64,000 nt of DNA from Vibrio sp. 05-20-BW147. GTDB taxonomy: Bacteria; Pseudomonadota; Gammaproteobacteria; Enterobacterales; Vibrionaceae. Below the pieces are notes generated by a model that saw nothing but the letters and a program-made list of their open reading frames with translations, did no database searches and was not told the DNA's origin. The position numbers were made by a program, and so were the translations under genes. The stretch covers positions 62,001 through 126,000 of the forward strand of contig NZ_SZTO01000001.1 in NCBI RefSeq assembly GCF_013369385.1, written 5' to 3'. Below, one piece after another: positions 1 to 9,021 of the stretch (position 1 is its first letter; the number at the start of each line of letters is the position of its first letter).

Positions 1-81
1 GTGCTCCCCATTGCTGATAGCTAGTACATCCAGTGCACAGCGATCAGCAGCGTAGTCCTGGTTAAGGTAACACCGCAAAAG
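1..81. other. no supported gene at the left edge
   Basis: One plus-strand frame is open from the window edge to a TAG at 53-55, so this could be the last 17 codons of a gene running in from the left. That is too short to recognise, and I see no domain, RNA structure or repeat here. The terminator that follows would fit a plus-strand gene ending here. Confidence 0.3.
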
Positions 82-113
82 AAAACCCCAGATGGGAAAC
101 CATCTGGGGTTTT
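82..113. terminator. bidirectional intrinsic terminator
   Basis: A 14-bp perfect stem (AAAACCCCAGATGG at 82-95, complement at 100-113) encloses a 4-nt loop, with A and T runs at the ends. It can terminate both the nap operon from the right and any gene coming from the left. Confidence 0.85.
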
Positions 114-149
114 GTCATCAACAAAATAGGCAAAAGAGTTGACGAATTC

Positions 150-284
150 TTAGATGTCTTTGTCTTTACTCAAAGACAATAACCAAAGTGAGATGGCAGC
201 AACGCCAGCAAACCCAGATAGAATAATGACAGGCATAGCGCTATAGCCAAGAACATGCCAAATAACCGATTCCAGTGTACTCAT
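150..284 (-). CDS. 44-aa single-span membrane protein at the end of the nap operon (TIGR02808 type)
   Basis: This short gene encodes 44 residues with one hydrophobic segment (about residues 17-37) and a charged tail ending KDKDI. It starts 16 bp after the napC stop, with a GAGGAG ribosome-binding site 6-10 bp before its ATG, so it reads as the last gene of the nap operon. Very small one-span proteins of this kind are known next to nap genes in Vibrio and Photobacterium (TIGR02808). Its job is unknown. From its position, a role in assembling or anchoring the NapC/NapAB electron-transfer chain is possible, but this is inference. Confidence 0.8.
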   Translation of the reverse strand: MSTLESVIWHVLGYSAMPVIILSGFAGVAAISLWLLSLSKDKDI

Positions 285-299
285 GCTTGTTCTCCTCTA

Positions 300-872
300 T
301 TACCAGCCTTCAACGCCGTGCATGTCAGGCAGTTTGTGGGCGATACCTTTGTGGCAGTCTACACAGGTTTTTTCACCAGTAGCTAAGGCCGTTGAGTGCT
401 GTTTGGCACTACGCGAACCTTGCTCAGAAAAGTCCATGTATTCAAACTCGTGACAGTTACGACATTCCAATGAGTCGTTCTTTTTCAAGCGAGCCCATTC
501 ACGCTCAGCAAGGTGAGCACGACGCTCTTGGAACTTTTCAGGTGTATCGATGGTACCGATAAAGTGAGCATAAAGCTCTTTTGACGCCTGTACTTTACGA
601 ATAATTTTGTCTGTCCATTCATGAGGTACGTGACAATCGGAACAAATTGCGCGTACACCTGAGCGGTTCGAGTAGTGAATCGTTTCCTGGATTTCCGCAA
701 CAATTGGAGCGTGACAGCCTGAACAAAACTCCTCGGAGTTTGTTGCTTCCATTCCCGTGTTGAACGCGCCCCAGAATAGAAGACCACCAGCAAATCCCAT
801 GAACAGCAAAATACCCGCTGCTGCTTTACTAGGAGTGCTTAGTCGCTTCCAAAACGCTTTAAGTAATTTCAT
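300..872 (-). CDS. napC: NapC, membrane tetrahaem cytochrome c quinol dehydrogenase
   Basis: NapC takes electrons from menaquinol or ubiquinol in the inner membrane and passes them to periplasmic NapB-NapA. The 190-aa product has one N-terminal membrane anchor (about residues 17-37) and four CxxCH haem motifs (CSGCH, CSDCH, CRNCH, CVDCH), as expected for the NapC/NirT family. It lies 30 bp downstream of napB on the same strand and is the last large gene of the operon. No napGH is present, so NapC should be the only quinol oxidase feeding this Nap enzyme. Confidence 0.97.
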   Translation of the reverse strand: MKLLKAFWKRLSTPSKAAAGILLFMGFAGGLLFWGAFNTGMEATNSEEFCSGCHAPIVAEIQETIHYSNRSGVRAICSDCHVPHEWTDKIIRKVQASKELYAHFIGTIDTPEKFQERRAHLAEREWARLKKNDSLECRNCHEFEYMDFSEQGSRSAKQHSTALATGEKTCVDCHKGIAHKLPDMHGVEGW

Positions 873-902
873 AGATAGCCTCTTTGATTCTGTTGTTGGC
901 TA

Positions 903-1379
903 TTACTTGCGCAGTGAGTCAACGCGTTCAAAATCGTTTTCTACAAGCGGTTTTGCGTTCGCTTGAGGAACATGACACTGTAGGCAGAAGTAGCGACGAG
1001 GTGATACGTCAGCCAAAACAGCGTCTTCACGGTTTACAAAGTGAGTTACGCTTATTTTTGTTGCACCCATTTCTTTCGCGTTTTTCCAACTATGGCAAGC
1101 GAGACATTTATTAGCGTTGAGTGACACCTCGTAGCCACGAATGTTGTGTGGAATCAGAGGTGGCTGATAGATGTAATCGCTCTCTAGTACTTGCTCACGA
1201 GGGAACTTTTTAAAATCATCTGCAGGACGAGTGTCTTCTAGGTTGGTTGCACCACGTAGTGACTCTAAACCACCGATACCACCTGGGTTATCCAGCTCAG
1301 CCTGTGCAACGCCAGCAACCAAGGTTGCCAATGAAATTGCGCTGATAGATAGCAGTGCCATTAATCGTTTTTTCATCAT
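903..1379 (-). CDS. napB: NapB, dihaem cytochrome c subunit of periplasmic nitrate reductase
   Basis: NapB is the small electron-transfer subunit that docks with NapA in the periplasm. The 158-aa product has an N-terminal signal peptide (hydrophobic to about residue 27, cleaved near AQA) and two CxxCH haem motifs (CLACH and CLQCH) in the second half. Length and haem number are normal for NapB. It lies between napA and napC in the usual order, 74 bp after the napA stop. Confidence 0.97.
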   Translation of the reverse strand: MMKKRLMALLSISAISLATLVAGVAQAELDNPGGIGGLESLRGATNLEDTRPADDFKKFPREQVLESDYIYQPPLIPHNIRGYEVSLNANKCLACHSWKNAKEMGATKISVTHFVNREDAVLADVSPRRYFCLQCHVPQANAKPLVENDFERVDSLRK

Positions 1380-1453
1380 GTAATCTCCGCCTGATGGCTT
1401 AATTCTTTTAAGCTGCTCTATTAGATGAAGAGCAGCTTATGCATGTCGGTCTG

Positions 1454-3943
1454 TTAGGCAATCTTAGTGATCTTGACAGGACACTTCTTAAAGTCTGTTT
1501 GTTTAGACAAAGGGTCTGTTGCGTCTAGGATCAGCTTGTTGATCAGAATTCGTGCATCAAAGAATGGGACAAATACCAAGCCTTGAGGTGGACGGTTACG
1601 ACCACGAGTTTCAACACGAACACGTACTTCGCCACGTTTGTTTGAGATAAGAACCTCATCACCACGGCGCAGATCACGTGCCTTTGCATCTTCTGGGTGG
1701 ATGTAACACACTGCATCGGGTACCGCTTTGTAAAGCTCTGGAACGCGGCGTGTCATAGTACCTGTGTGCCAATGCTCTAAAACACGGCCTGTACATAGCC
1801 ACATGTCGTATTCAGCATCTGGTGCTTCTGGAGGCGCTTCGTAAGGGGCTGAGATAATCCACGCTTTTCCATCTGGCTTGCCATAAAAGTCCCAGCCAGA
1901 GCCTTTCTTCGCATAGGGATCGGTGCCTTCTTTGTAACGCCAAAGCGTTTCTTTGCCATCAACGACAGGCCAACGAAGGCCTCGAACCGCGTGATAGGTG
2001 TCGTATGGTGCCAAATCGTGTGCTTTACCACGACCAAAGGTTGCATACTCTTCAAACAACCCTTTTTGCACGTAGTAACCAAAGTGATGAGAATCGTCGT
2101 TAAGTTGGCGAGCTTCTGCCAGAGGGAATTTGTCCACTTGGCCGTTTGCGAACAACATGTCGTACATCGTTTTGCCACGGTACTGAGGCGCTTTCGCAAG
2201 CAGTTCTTCTGGCCACACTTCTTCCATCTTGAAGCGTTTAGAAAACTCCATCACTTGCCACAAGTCAGATTTCGCTTCGCCAACCGTTTCTACTTGTTGA
2301 TACCAAGCTTGAGTACGACGCTCTGCGTTACCGTAAGCGCCTTCTTTTTCGATCCACATTGCTGTAGGAAGGATTAGATCAGCCGCTTGAGCTGTCGCCG
2401 TTGGGTATGGGTCAGACACCACGATGAAGTTTTCTGGGTTGCGGTAACCCGGCAGACGCTCACCATTGATGTTCGGGCCAGCTTGCATGTTGTTGTTACA
2501 CTGAACCCAGTAACAGTTCAAAACACCGTCATGCAGCATGCGGTCTTGAAGAACCGCGTGGAAACCTGGTTTAGGTGGAATGGTGCCTTCTGGAAGCTGC
2601 CAAATTTTCTCGGCAAAAGCACGATGTTTTGGATTTGCCACGACCATATCTGCAGGAAGACGGTGTGCAAAGGTACCCACTTCACGAGCCGTACCGCAAG
2701 CTGATGGCTGACCAGTCAACGAGAATGGACTATTACCCGGAGTTGCGATTTTACCTGTTAGTAGGTGGATGTTGTAAACAAGGCTGTTCATCCACACACC
2801 GCGAGTATGTTGGTTCATACCCATTGTCCAAAGTGACATCACTTTGGTGTTCGGATCAGCATACTGTTTTGCTAGCTCAATCAGTTTGTCTTGCGCAACG
2901 CCAGACATCTCTGATGCTTTTTCAAGCGTGTATGGTGCAACGGATTTTTTGTACTCTTCAAATGAGATTGATGTCATCTCGCCAGAGTTCGGGTTTTTCG
3001 CTTGTTTCTGTAGTGGATCATCATCACGCAAACCGTAACCGATATCTGTTGTTGCTTGCTTGAAGTTAGTGTGCTTGTTAACGAAATCCCAATTTACCGC
3101 ATTGTTCTGGATGATGTAGTTGGCGATATAGTTTGCAATGACAAGGTCAGTTTGAGGTTTGAAAATGTAACCGCTGTCTGCCAGTTCAAAAGAACGATGG
3201 TAGTAAGTAGAAAGTACGTTTACTTTAACGTGTGGGTGGCTTAGTCGGCGGTCAGTGATGCGAGTCCAAAGAACTGGGTGCATTTCTGCCATGTTTGAAC
3301 CCCAAAGCACGAAAGAATCTGCATGTTCAAAATCATCGTAACAACCCATAGGCTCATCCATGCCGAATGTGCGCATGAAACCCACTACCGCAGAAGCCAT
3401 ACAGTGGCGTGCGTTCGGGTCAATATTGTTAGAGCGGAAACCCGCTTTCATCATTTTCGCCGCAGCGTACCCTTCCATTACCGTCCACTGGCCAGAACCA
3501 AACATACCGATACTGGTTGGGCCCTTTTTAGCGAGAGAAGCTTTCCACTTCTCAGCCATAGTATCAAAAGCAATATCCCAAGACACTGGCGTGAAGTCAC
3601 CATCTTTATGGTACTTACCATCTTTCATACGTAGAAGTGGTTGAGTCAGACGGTCCTGACCGTACATGATCTTCGATAGGAAGTAACCTTTGACACAGTT
3701 CAAGCCTTTGTTTACAGGTGCTTCAGGGTCACCCTGTGTTGCAACGACTTTACCGTTCTGAGTACCTACAAGTACAGAACAGCCTGTACCACAGAAACGA
3801 CAAGGAGCCTTGTCCCATGTGATTTTGGTTTGGTCTGAGCTTGCGATCAGGTTTGCTGCTGAAGCAGGCAGGGTAATGCCAGCTACCGCCGCCGCTGATG
3901 CAGCTGCGTTTGCTTTCACAAACGCACGTCTTGTCATTTTCAT
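1454..3943 (-). CDS. napA: NapA, catalytic subunit of periplasmic nitrate reductase
   Basis: NapA reduces nitrate to nitrite in the periplasm using a molybdenum bis-MGD cofactor and one [4Fe-4S] cluster. The 829-aa protein starts with a twin-arginine signal (TRRAFVK, then a hydrophobic stretch ending near ASA). The cluster ligands C48, C51, C55 and C83 have the NapA spacing CX2CX3CX27C, and C181 in the motif RHCMAS is the expected Mo ligand. The C-terminal molybdopterin dinucleotide-binding domain is intact. The start overlaps the napD stop by 4 bp, so the two are translationally coupled. NapD binds this Tat signal. Confidence 0.98.
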   Translation of the reverse strand: MKMTRRAFVKANAAASAAAVAGITLPASAANLIASSDQTKITWDKAPCRFCGTGCSVLVGTQNGKVVATQGDPEAPVNKGLNCVKGYFLSKIMYGQDRLTQPLLRMKDGKYHKDGDFTPVSWDIAFDTMAEKWKASLAKKGPTSIGMFGSGQWTVMEGYAAAKMMKAGFRSNNIDPNARHCMASAVVGFMRTFGMDEPMGCYDDFEHADSFVLWGSNMAEMHPVLWTRITDRRLSHPHVKVNVLSTYYHRSFELADSGYIFKPQTDLVIANYIANYIIQNNAVNWDFVNKHTNFKQATTDIGYGLRDDDPLQKQAKNPNSGEMTSISFEEYKKSVAPYTLEKASEMSGVAQDKLIELAKQYADPNTKVMSLWTMGMNQHTRGVWMNSLVYNIHLLTGKIATPGNSPFSLTGQPSACGTAREVGTFAHRLPADMVVANPKHRAFAEKIWQLPEGTIPPKPGFHAVLQDRMLHDGVLNCYWVQCNNNMQAGPNINGERLPGYRNPENFIVVSDPYPTATAQAADLILPTAMWIEKEGAYGNAERRTQAWYQQVETVGEAKSDLWQVMEFSKRFKMEEVWPEELLAKAPQYRGKTMYDMLFANGQVDKFPLAEARQLNDDSHHFGYYVQKGLFEEYATFGRGKAHDLAPYDTYHAVRGLRWPVVDGKETLWRYKEGTDPYAKKGSGWDFYGKPDGKAWIISAPYEAPPEAPDAEYDMWLCTGRVLEHWHTGTMTRRVPELYKAVPDAVCYIHPEDAKARDLRRGDEVLISNKRGEVRVRVETRGRNRPPQGLVFVPFFDARILINKLILDATDPLSKQTDFKKCPVKITKIA

Positions 3944-4245
3944 ACTTCACCCTCGATTTGGGAATGTTGTGTTCCAGTGTCTTCGTCCATGTCTTCCAGA
4001 TCGGTTTCAATTTGGTGGTAAACCAGAACTGTGCTCAGAACGTTCGGTAAATTACTGATAAGTTCGATAGTGTCGGTAACGAAACCTTGGTTTTCGGTTT
4101 CCAGAACCACGACGATTTTGCCTTCTGGGCTATCACCATAAATTTCTGCGTTCTCGATGGCTTCGATCTGCGTCTTTATCGTGCCTAGATGCTCAGGGGC
4201 TACGTGTACCACTAAACTTGAAATATGCACTTCATTTAGTGCCAT
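3940..4245 (-). CDS. napD: NapD, Tat-signal-binding chaperone for NapA
   Basis: NapD is the cytoplasmic chaperone that holds the twin-arginine leader of NapA while its cofactors are inserted. The 101-aa product has the ferredoxin-like NapD fold pattern, including the conserved start with HISSLVVHV and the stretch EGKIVVVLE. It overlaps napA by 4 bp and starts 20 bp downstream of napF, so it is the second gene of the operon. The C-terminal acidic tail (about residue 87 on) is longer than in enteric NapD and not obviously conserved. Confidence 0.95.
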   Translation of the reverse strand: MALNEVHISSLVVHVAPEHLGTIKTQIEAIENAEIYGDSPEGKIVVVLETENQGFVTDTIELISNLPNVLSTVLVYHQIETDLEDMDEDTGTQHSQIEGEV

Positions 4246-4265
4246 AATTCTCTCTCATTATTCTT

Positions 4266-4748
4266 TTATTCGTTTATGCTCACATTGATGGATGAAGAGG
4301 GGCAAACCGAAACACAAGCGCCACATCCACTACATTCATCAAGGTTTATCTGAGGTTGTGCGACCTTGCCGATTTCCAATTTGAATTGGATAGCCATGGG
4401 TTCACACATCTCGCCACAACTGCGGCATTCCACGTTGTGGTACGACAAACAGGACTCATTGATTATTGCCCTCGCTTGCCAAGGTTGCGCATCTTTCGCT
4501 AAAAAAAGTGACTCGGGACAGACTTCTGCGCAACGGTAACAAAACGTACATTCATCAATAGAGAAATCGACGGTAGGAAAGCCCCCGTCGCCTTTAACAA
4601 TGATTTGAGTTTCACATTGCTCAACGCATTTACCACATCGTGTGCATTGTTCGGTAAACTGGGTACGATCAGCCAACCAAGGAAGACGAATTAAGCCGTC
4701 GTCGACTTTTTTTCTGGAAAATAATCGTCTTCTTGAAAGGTCTACCAC
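4266..4748 (-). CDS. napF: NapF, ferredoxin-type protein of the nap operon
   Basis: NapF is a cytoplasmic iron-sulphur protein that helps mature NapA. The 160-aa product has a basic, arginine-rich N terminus (DLSRRRLFSRK) and four cysteine clusters, CTRCGKC, CTFCYRC, CRSCGEMC and CSGCGAC, each followed by further cysteines as in [4Fe-4S] ferredoxin domains. It is the first gene of the nap operon and faces narQ across a 250-bp regulatory gap. Confidence 0.95.
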   Translation of the reverse strand: MVDLSRRRLFSRKKVDDGLIRLPWLADRTQFTEQCTRCGKCVEQCETQIIVKGDGGFPTVDFSIDECTFCYRCAEVCPESLFLAKDAQPWQARAIINESCLSYHNVECRSCGEMCEPMAIQFKLEIGKVAQPQINLDECSGCGACVSVCPSSSINVSINE

Positions 4749-4829
4749 GGTACTATCCTGAGTTTAAGAAACATGACTTAATGTTAGTTCACATTTCTTA
4801 TTAATAAACTGTCATTTAAGCGCACATTA

Positions 4830-4835
4830 ATTGTA
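4830..4835 (-). promoter_or_regulatory. possible -10 box of the nap promoter
   Basis: On the minus strand this reads TACAAT. With transcription starting near 4823, the NarP site would be centred at about -42 and the FNR-like site at about -71. This resembles the E. coli nap layout, in which FNR lies upstream of NarP. The start point is inferred only. Confidence 0.4.
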
Positions 4836-4857
4836 GTTTTTGACATATTTGTATAAA

Positions 4858-4873
4858 TACCCCTTAGGGGGTA
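4858..4873. promoter_or_regulatory. NarP/NarL 7-2-7 binding site in the napF-narQ gap
   Basis: TACCCCT-TA-GGGGGTA is a perfect inverted pair of heptamers of the TACYNMT type separated by 2 bp, the arrangement bound by nitrate response regulators. It lies about 110 bp upstream of napF and 126 bp upstream of narQ. It is probably bound by the NarP encoded next door. Confidence 0.85.
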
Positions 4874-4887
4874 ATTGAGAGGCAATG

Positions 4888-4901
4888 TTGTTTTAGATCA
4901 A
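4888..4901. promoter_or_regulatory. FNR-like site upstream of nap
   Basis: TTGTT-TTAG-ATCAA differs from the FNR consensus TTGAT-N4-ATCAA at one position. Its centre is 29 bp from the NarP site on the side away from napF. This suggests anaerobic activation of nap, possibly of narQ too. Confidence 0.55.
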
Positions 4902-4998
4902 TAAATTCCGGCGAGAGTGATCACATATTGATATTGTTAACAGAAAAACGTGAAACGGAGAGGCTTCGCTGCCGTTTTGTTAGTGAAGAGGTTATAAA

Positions 4999-6714
4999 TT
5001 GCTAAAAACGGTGAAAAAGTCAGTAACAAGCACGATTGCGAAGGCAATGGGCTTGATCTTGCTGCTATCTATTGCAACGACCAGTTTTGCAATTATCAAC
5101 CTAGCTTCTAGCTTGAATGATGCCGAGGCGGTCAACGTGGCGGGCTCGATGCGCATGCAAAGTTACCGTTTAGCCCATGATATTCAAATCAATGCGCAGG
5201 ATTATTCCTCTCACATCTATTTGTTTGAGCGTTCGATATACTCGCCTTCCATGAAAGCACTGCAAAATTGGACAGTGCCTGATGACATTACCCACGACTA
5301 CTATCGTTTGATCATGCGTTGGCACGAATTAAAAGAAGTGCTGCAAAGTAAAGATAGAGAACGCTACTTGGTTTTGGTCGCTGGTTTTGTTTCACAAATT
5401 GACGCTTTTGTTTTTAAGCTGCAATATTTTTCCGAGCAGAAGCTTATCAAGCTCGCTTGGGTCGGTGGTTTAGGCTTGGGTGGGATTTTATTGGTGAGCA
5501 TTTTTGTTGTTCACTTTGTGCGTCGTGAAGTGGTTACGCCACTCAAGGCGATGGTCACCGCCAGTGAGCAAATTCAATCGCGCTCGTTTGATGTTTCCCT
5601 TAATGTCACCAGCGATAATGAAATGGGTATCCTCACCAGAACCTTCAACAATATGGCGGCTGACCTGGGTAAACTCTACCGAGGGCTGGAACAAGCGGTG
5701 AATGAGAAGACGCACAAACTGCAACACGCCAATCAGTCTCTTCAGGTGCTGTACCATTCCTCTCAAGAGCTGACGGCATCACGCATCAGCCAAGAGAATT
5801 TCCAAGCGATTTTGAGACACATTGTGAGTATCGAAGGCATTGTTTCTGCCAAATTAGAGATTGAAGAGATCGGCGAGCGTAACTTGGTGCTTACTGAAGG
5901 TCCTAAATGCGTCGGGCGTTGTAATCAAAAAGCGTTAACGCTCGACGGGCAACACCTAGGGTATTTGCATTGGTGCAGCGGTTTGCCGTGCCCAGATCAA
6001 GCGCTGATCGACAACTTCGTACAAATCCTATCGCGCGCGGTCTACTACAATCAGGCGCAAAGACAAGCGGAACAACTACTTTTGATGGAAGAACGAGCAA
6101 CGATTGCGCGTGAGTTACATGATTCGTTGGCACAATCTCTTTCTTACCTCAAGATTCAGGTATCATTGCTCAAGCGCAGTGTCGCGAAGTTGAACGATGA
6201 GCCTCAGTTAGCGCGCACCAATCAAGTGATTGCGGAATTAGATACCGGGCTGTCCTCGGCATATACCCAATTACGCGAACTGCTGACAACTTTCCGACTC
6301 ACGATTAAAGAAGGCACCTTTGGTCAAGCGCTACAAGAAATGGTGGTGCAACTAGGGGATCAAACGGAAGCGGAGATTCATTTAACCAATGATCTTTCGT
6401 CGGTAGAACTGGACGCTCACCAACAAGTGCATTTGTTGCAATTGATTCGTGAAGCCACCATCAACGCCATTAAACACTCTAAAGCTGCCAACATTCGGAT
6501 CGAATGTTGTGAAGAAGGGGAGTGGGTCACGGTATCCGTGAGTGATGATGGGGTAGGGTTTGATCAGTGTAACCAGAAATTGAATCACTACGGCATGTCC
6601 ATCATGCAAGAGCGAGCGGCGCGTTTGAACGGATCGTTATCGGTCACCGCATCGCCACAGAATGGTTGTGCGGTAGTGCTAAAATATCAACGTATTAAGG
6701 AAACACGAATTTGA
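4999..6714 (+). CDS. narQ: NarQ, nitrate/nitrite sensor histidine kinase
   Basis: NarQ is an inner-membrane sensor that binds nitrate or nitrite in the periplasm and phosphorylates NarP. The 571-aa protein has TM1 (about 14-34), a periplasmic domain with the P-box sequence GSMRMQSYR that binds nitrate, TM2 (about 153-173), a HAMP domain, a central module with four cysteines (CVGRC, then C and C within HWCSGLPC), and a HisKA_3 kinase core with ARELHDSLAQSL and a C-terminal ATPase domain. The TTG start is chosen because GAAGAGG lies 8 bp upstream. It overlaps narP. One sensor and one regulator, without narX/narL, suits an organism that has only Nap. Confidence 0.95.
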   Translation: MLKTVKKSVTSTIAKAMGLILLLSIATTSFAIINLASSLNDAEAVNVAGSMRMQSYRLAHDIQINAQDYSSHIYLFERSIYSPSMKALQNWTVPDDITHDYYRLIMRWHELKEVLQSKDRERYLVLVAGFVSQIDAFVFKLQYFSEQKLIKLAWVGGLGLGGILLVSIFVVHFVRREVVTPLKAMVTASEQIQSRSFDVSLNVTSDNEMGILTRTFNNMAADLGKLYRGLEQAVNEKTHKLQHANQSLQVLYHSSQELTASRISQENFQAILRHIVSIEGIVSAKLEIEEIGERNLVLTEGPKCVGRCNQKALTLDGQHLGYLHWCSGLPCPDQALIDNFVQILSRAVYYNQAQRQAEQLLLMEERATIARELHDSLAQSLSYLKIQVSLLKRSVAKLNDEPQLARTNQVIAELDTGLSSAYTQLRELLTTFRLTIKEGTFGQALQEMVVQLGDQTEAEIHLTNDLSSVELDAHQQVHLLQLIREATINAIKHSKAANIRIECCEEGEWVTVSVSDDGVGFDQCNQKLNHYGMSIMQERAARLNGSLSVTASPQNGCAVVLKYQRIKETRI

Positions 6715-7343
6715 CGGTGTGTAGAGTAATGTTGGTGGACGATCATCCCTTGATGCGTCGCGGTATTAACCAACTATTGAGCTTCGAAGAGCAATTTGAA
6801 GTAGTCGCAGAAGCCAGCAATGGCACAGAGGCCGTTGCCAAAGCGCATGAAAACGAACTAGACCTCATCTTGTTGGATCTCAACATGAAAGGCATGTCTG
6901 GTTTGGATACCTTAAAAGCATTGCGAGCTGATGGCTGTGAAGCCAGTATCGTTATCTTAACCGTATCAGATAGCCCCGCTGACATCGAAGCCATCGTAAA
7001 AGCAGGTGCGGATGGTTACCTTTTGAAAGATACCGAACCCGATGAGCTGGTGGAGTTGCTTGAGAAAGCGCACTTGGGCGACAAAGCATACAGCAGCGTT
7101 GTCGCGAAATATCTGCTTCAGCGTGAAGAAAATACAGATGTCTTCGATGAGCTGACCGATCGTGAACGTCAGATCTTGCAAGAAGTGGCGCGTGGCTTTC
7201 GCAACAAGCAGATCGCAGACCGATTGTTTATCTCTGAATCGACGGTCAAAGTGCACATGAAGAGCTTGTTGAAAAAACTCAAGGTGCCTTCGCGCACCGC
7301 GGCGACAGTGCTGTTTCTTGAACGCTATGGTGAACTAAAGTAA
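6711..7343 (+). CDS. narP: NarP, nitrate/nitrite response regulator
   Basis: NarP is a DNA-binding response regulator that binds paired TACYNMT heptamers. The 210-aa product has an N-terminal receiver domain (acid pair DD near residue 10, phospho-acceptor D in LILLDLNMKG, conserved K in LLKD) and a C-terminal LuxR-type helix-turn-helix (LTDRERQILQEVARG through STVKVHMKS). The TTG start overlaps the narQ stop. A later ATG at 6729 would delete the first beta strand, so TTG is preferred. The likely target is the 7-2-7 site upstream of napF. Confidence 0.94.
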   Translation: MTVCRVMLVDDHPLMRRGINQLLSFEEQFEVVAEASNGTEAVAKAHENELDLILLDLNMKGMSGLDTLKALRADGCEASIVILTVSDSPADIEAIVKAGADGYLLKDTEPDELVELLEKAHLGDKAYSSVVAKYLLQREENTDVFDELTDRERQILQEVARGFRNKQIADRLFISESTVKVHMKSLLKKLKVPSRTAATVLFLERYGELK

Positions 7344-7488
7344 CGCAACATGCATGGTCGATGTTGACGTTTATTGGGCTTCTTCTTGCTAATCAGGTTA
7401 ACTAAGACTTAAGTCCAAGAGATCTCTTTGCCTCATACCGCTACTATGATACCAAGCAGTAACAAGAGCGGTAGATGAGAGGGATCAC

Positions 7489-7734
7489 ATGGAAGCGGGT
7501 TTATACATGCTTGAAAAAGCCATACTGTTGCTAGGCATACTTTTCGTGCTAACAGGCGTTATTCAGTATGGAAAACGTAGCCAAGATTGGCGAGGAATTG
7601 CAACGATGTTCTACAAACGCATTCCGATGTCGATCAGTGAGTTTAAATGGTATCGCCTTGGCATTGGTTTGTGTCTGTTTGCGGTGGTAATGCGTTTCGG
7701 TTTAATGATCATTTTCCCTGTCTACACTCTTTAA
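7489..7734 (+). CDS. 81-aa membrane protein of unknown function
   Basis: I do not recognise this family. The product has two hydrophobic segments (about residues 8-25 and 57-77) separated by a basic stretch (KRSQDWRG, FYKRIP), so both termini are probably on the same side of the inner membrane. GAGAGGG lies 7 bp before the ATG, and a strong terminator follows, so it is a single-gene unit. It sits downstream of narP with a 145-bp gap, and no functional link is evident. Confidence 0.65.
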   Translation: MEAGLYMLEKAILLLGILFVLTGVIQYGKRSQDWRGIATMFYKRIPMSISEFKWYRLGIGLCLFAVVMRFGLMIIFPVYTL

Positions 7735-7747
7735 TACATTCCCAATC

Positions 7748-7775
7748 AAAAGCGCCTAATTCATTAGGCGTTTTC
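7748..7775 (+). terminator. intrinsic terminator
   Basis: The stem GCGCCTAAT/ATTAGGCG is followed by TTTTCTCCTTTT, 14 bp after the preceding stop codon. Confidence 0.8.
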
Positions 7776-8016
7776 TCCTTTTAGATAGCAAACGAACAAA
7801 AGTTAAACGTTTCTATGTAACTAATTCTTATTTAAAATGTTTTTGTTGGCTAGGCCATAGAAAATCGTTCCCACTCTAGAAGTTATTTCGTATTCTCGTT
7901 AAATAACGTTCATACTTACAGCGAACAACAATAATAAGTACGTCAGTTTCCGTACGTCATTTAGTATCTATCTGTTAAACTTGTGGCAGTGGAATACCTG
8001 TTAAAAGGGTGGTTGA

Positions 8017-9021
8017 ATGTCTTTTCCTGTACTCATCTGTGATGACTCAGCGCTTGCTCGAAAGCAAATGGCTCGCTCACTACCTGCTTCTTTGAATGCG
8101 GATATTACCTTCGCAGTGCATGGTCTTAACGCGTTAGAAGAACTGAGCCAAAAACAATTTAAATTAATGTTCCTTGATCTCACCATGCCGGAGCTGGATG
8201 GCTTTGGAACATTAGAAGAAATGCGAAAACGTGGTGACAATACGCCCGTTATCGTTGTCTCCGGCGATATTCAACCCAAAGCGAAAGAACGCGTTTTCGC
8301 GCTGGGAGCTAAGTCATTTATTCAAAAGCCGATTGGCCAAGATGAACTGAAAGCGGCACTGAGAGAATTAGTTGAACCAGCATCGGTGCCGCAAGTTGTC
8401 ACGCCAAGAACCATCGAACTGCCAATTTTGCGCCGCCGTGACATCTACATGGAAGTGGCGAACGTTTCCATTGGTCGCGCTGCAGATGCGTTGGCAAGGC
8501 ATTTTGATGTGTTTGTCAACCTGCCGCTACCGAACGTGAATATCTTTGAGCTTAGCGAGCTGCACATGGCACTGCGCGATTTGGCGGAAAGTGACAACGT
8601 TTCCGGCGTATGCCAAGGTTTCAGTGGCGAAGGGATTGCGGGAGAGGCACTCGTCTTGCTCAGCGATTCCAGTGTTGCCGACCTGAAAAAACTGATGAAA
8701 GTACCGGCAGACAGCGAAGAATTGGAAGAGCTCGAGCTTCTTATGGACGTTTCCAATATCTTAGTTGGCTCCTTCCTGAATGGCTTGGGGCAGCAAGCGG
8801 AAGTCCGTTTTTTCCAAAGCTCTCCTGTCTTGTTAGGTCAGCATATCTCAATTGATTCTGTGATTGAAAATACTACCGGTTCGTTTACCAAAACCATGAC
8901 GTTTGAAGTGAGTTATACCATTGAAAATACGTCGATTCGTTGTGACTTGCTGTTTATGTTCGTTGATGAGTCACTGCCGTTGTTAGACAACAAACTTGCC
9001 TATCTGATGGAGGACTTCTAA
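8017..9021 (+). CDS. REC-CheC fusion: response regulator with CheC-type phosphatase domain
   Basis: The N-terminal receiver domain (about 1-125) has the acid pair D9-D10, phospho-acceptor D54 (FLDLTMPE) and a conserved K in FIQKP. The C-terminal part (about 140-334) is CheC-like. It holds the phosphatase signature D-x3-E-x2-N (RDIYMEVAN), with a proline 23 residues after the N. A second, swapped copy E-x3-D-x2-N occurs in ELLMDVSN. CheC proteins dephosphorylate CheY-P, so this protein could act on a partner regulator under control of its own phosphorylation. Its stop overlaps the start of a PAS protein by 1 bp. The signalling pathway it belongs to is not shown by the sequence. Confidence 0.85.
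   Translation: MSFPVLICDDSALARKQMARSLPASLNADITFAVHGLNALEELSQKQFKLMFLDLTMPELDGFGTLEEMRKRGDNTPVIVVSGDIQPKAKERVFALGAKSFIQKPIGQDELKAALRELVEPASVPQVVTPRTIELPILRRRDIYMEVANVSIGRAADALARHFDVFVNLPLPNVNIFELSELHMALRDLAESDNVSGVCQGFSGEGIAGEALVLLSDSSVADLKKLMKVPADSEELEELELLMDVSNILVGSFLNGLGQQAEVRFFQSSPVLLGQHISIDSVIENTTGSFTKTMTFEVSYTIENTSIRCDLLFMFVDESLPLLDNKLAYLMEDF

Noticed and set aside
1-55. 3' end of a plus-strand gene at the window edge
   Set aside because: Only 17 codons are visible, with no recognisable motif.
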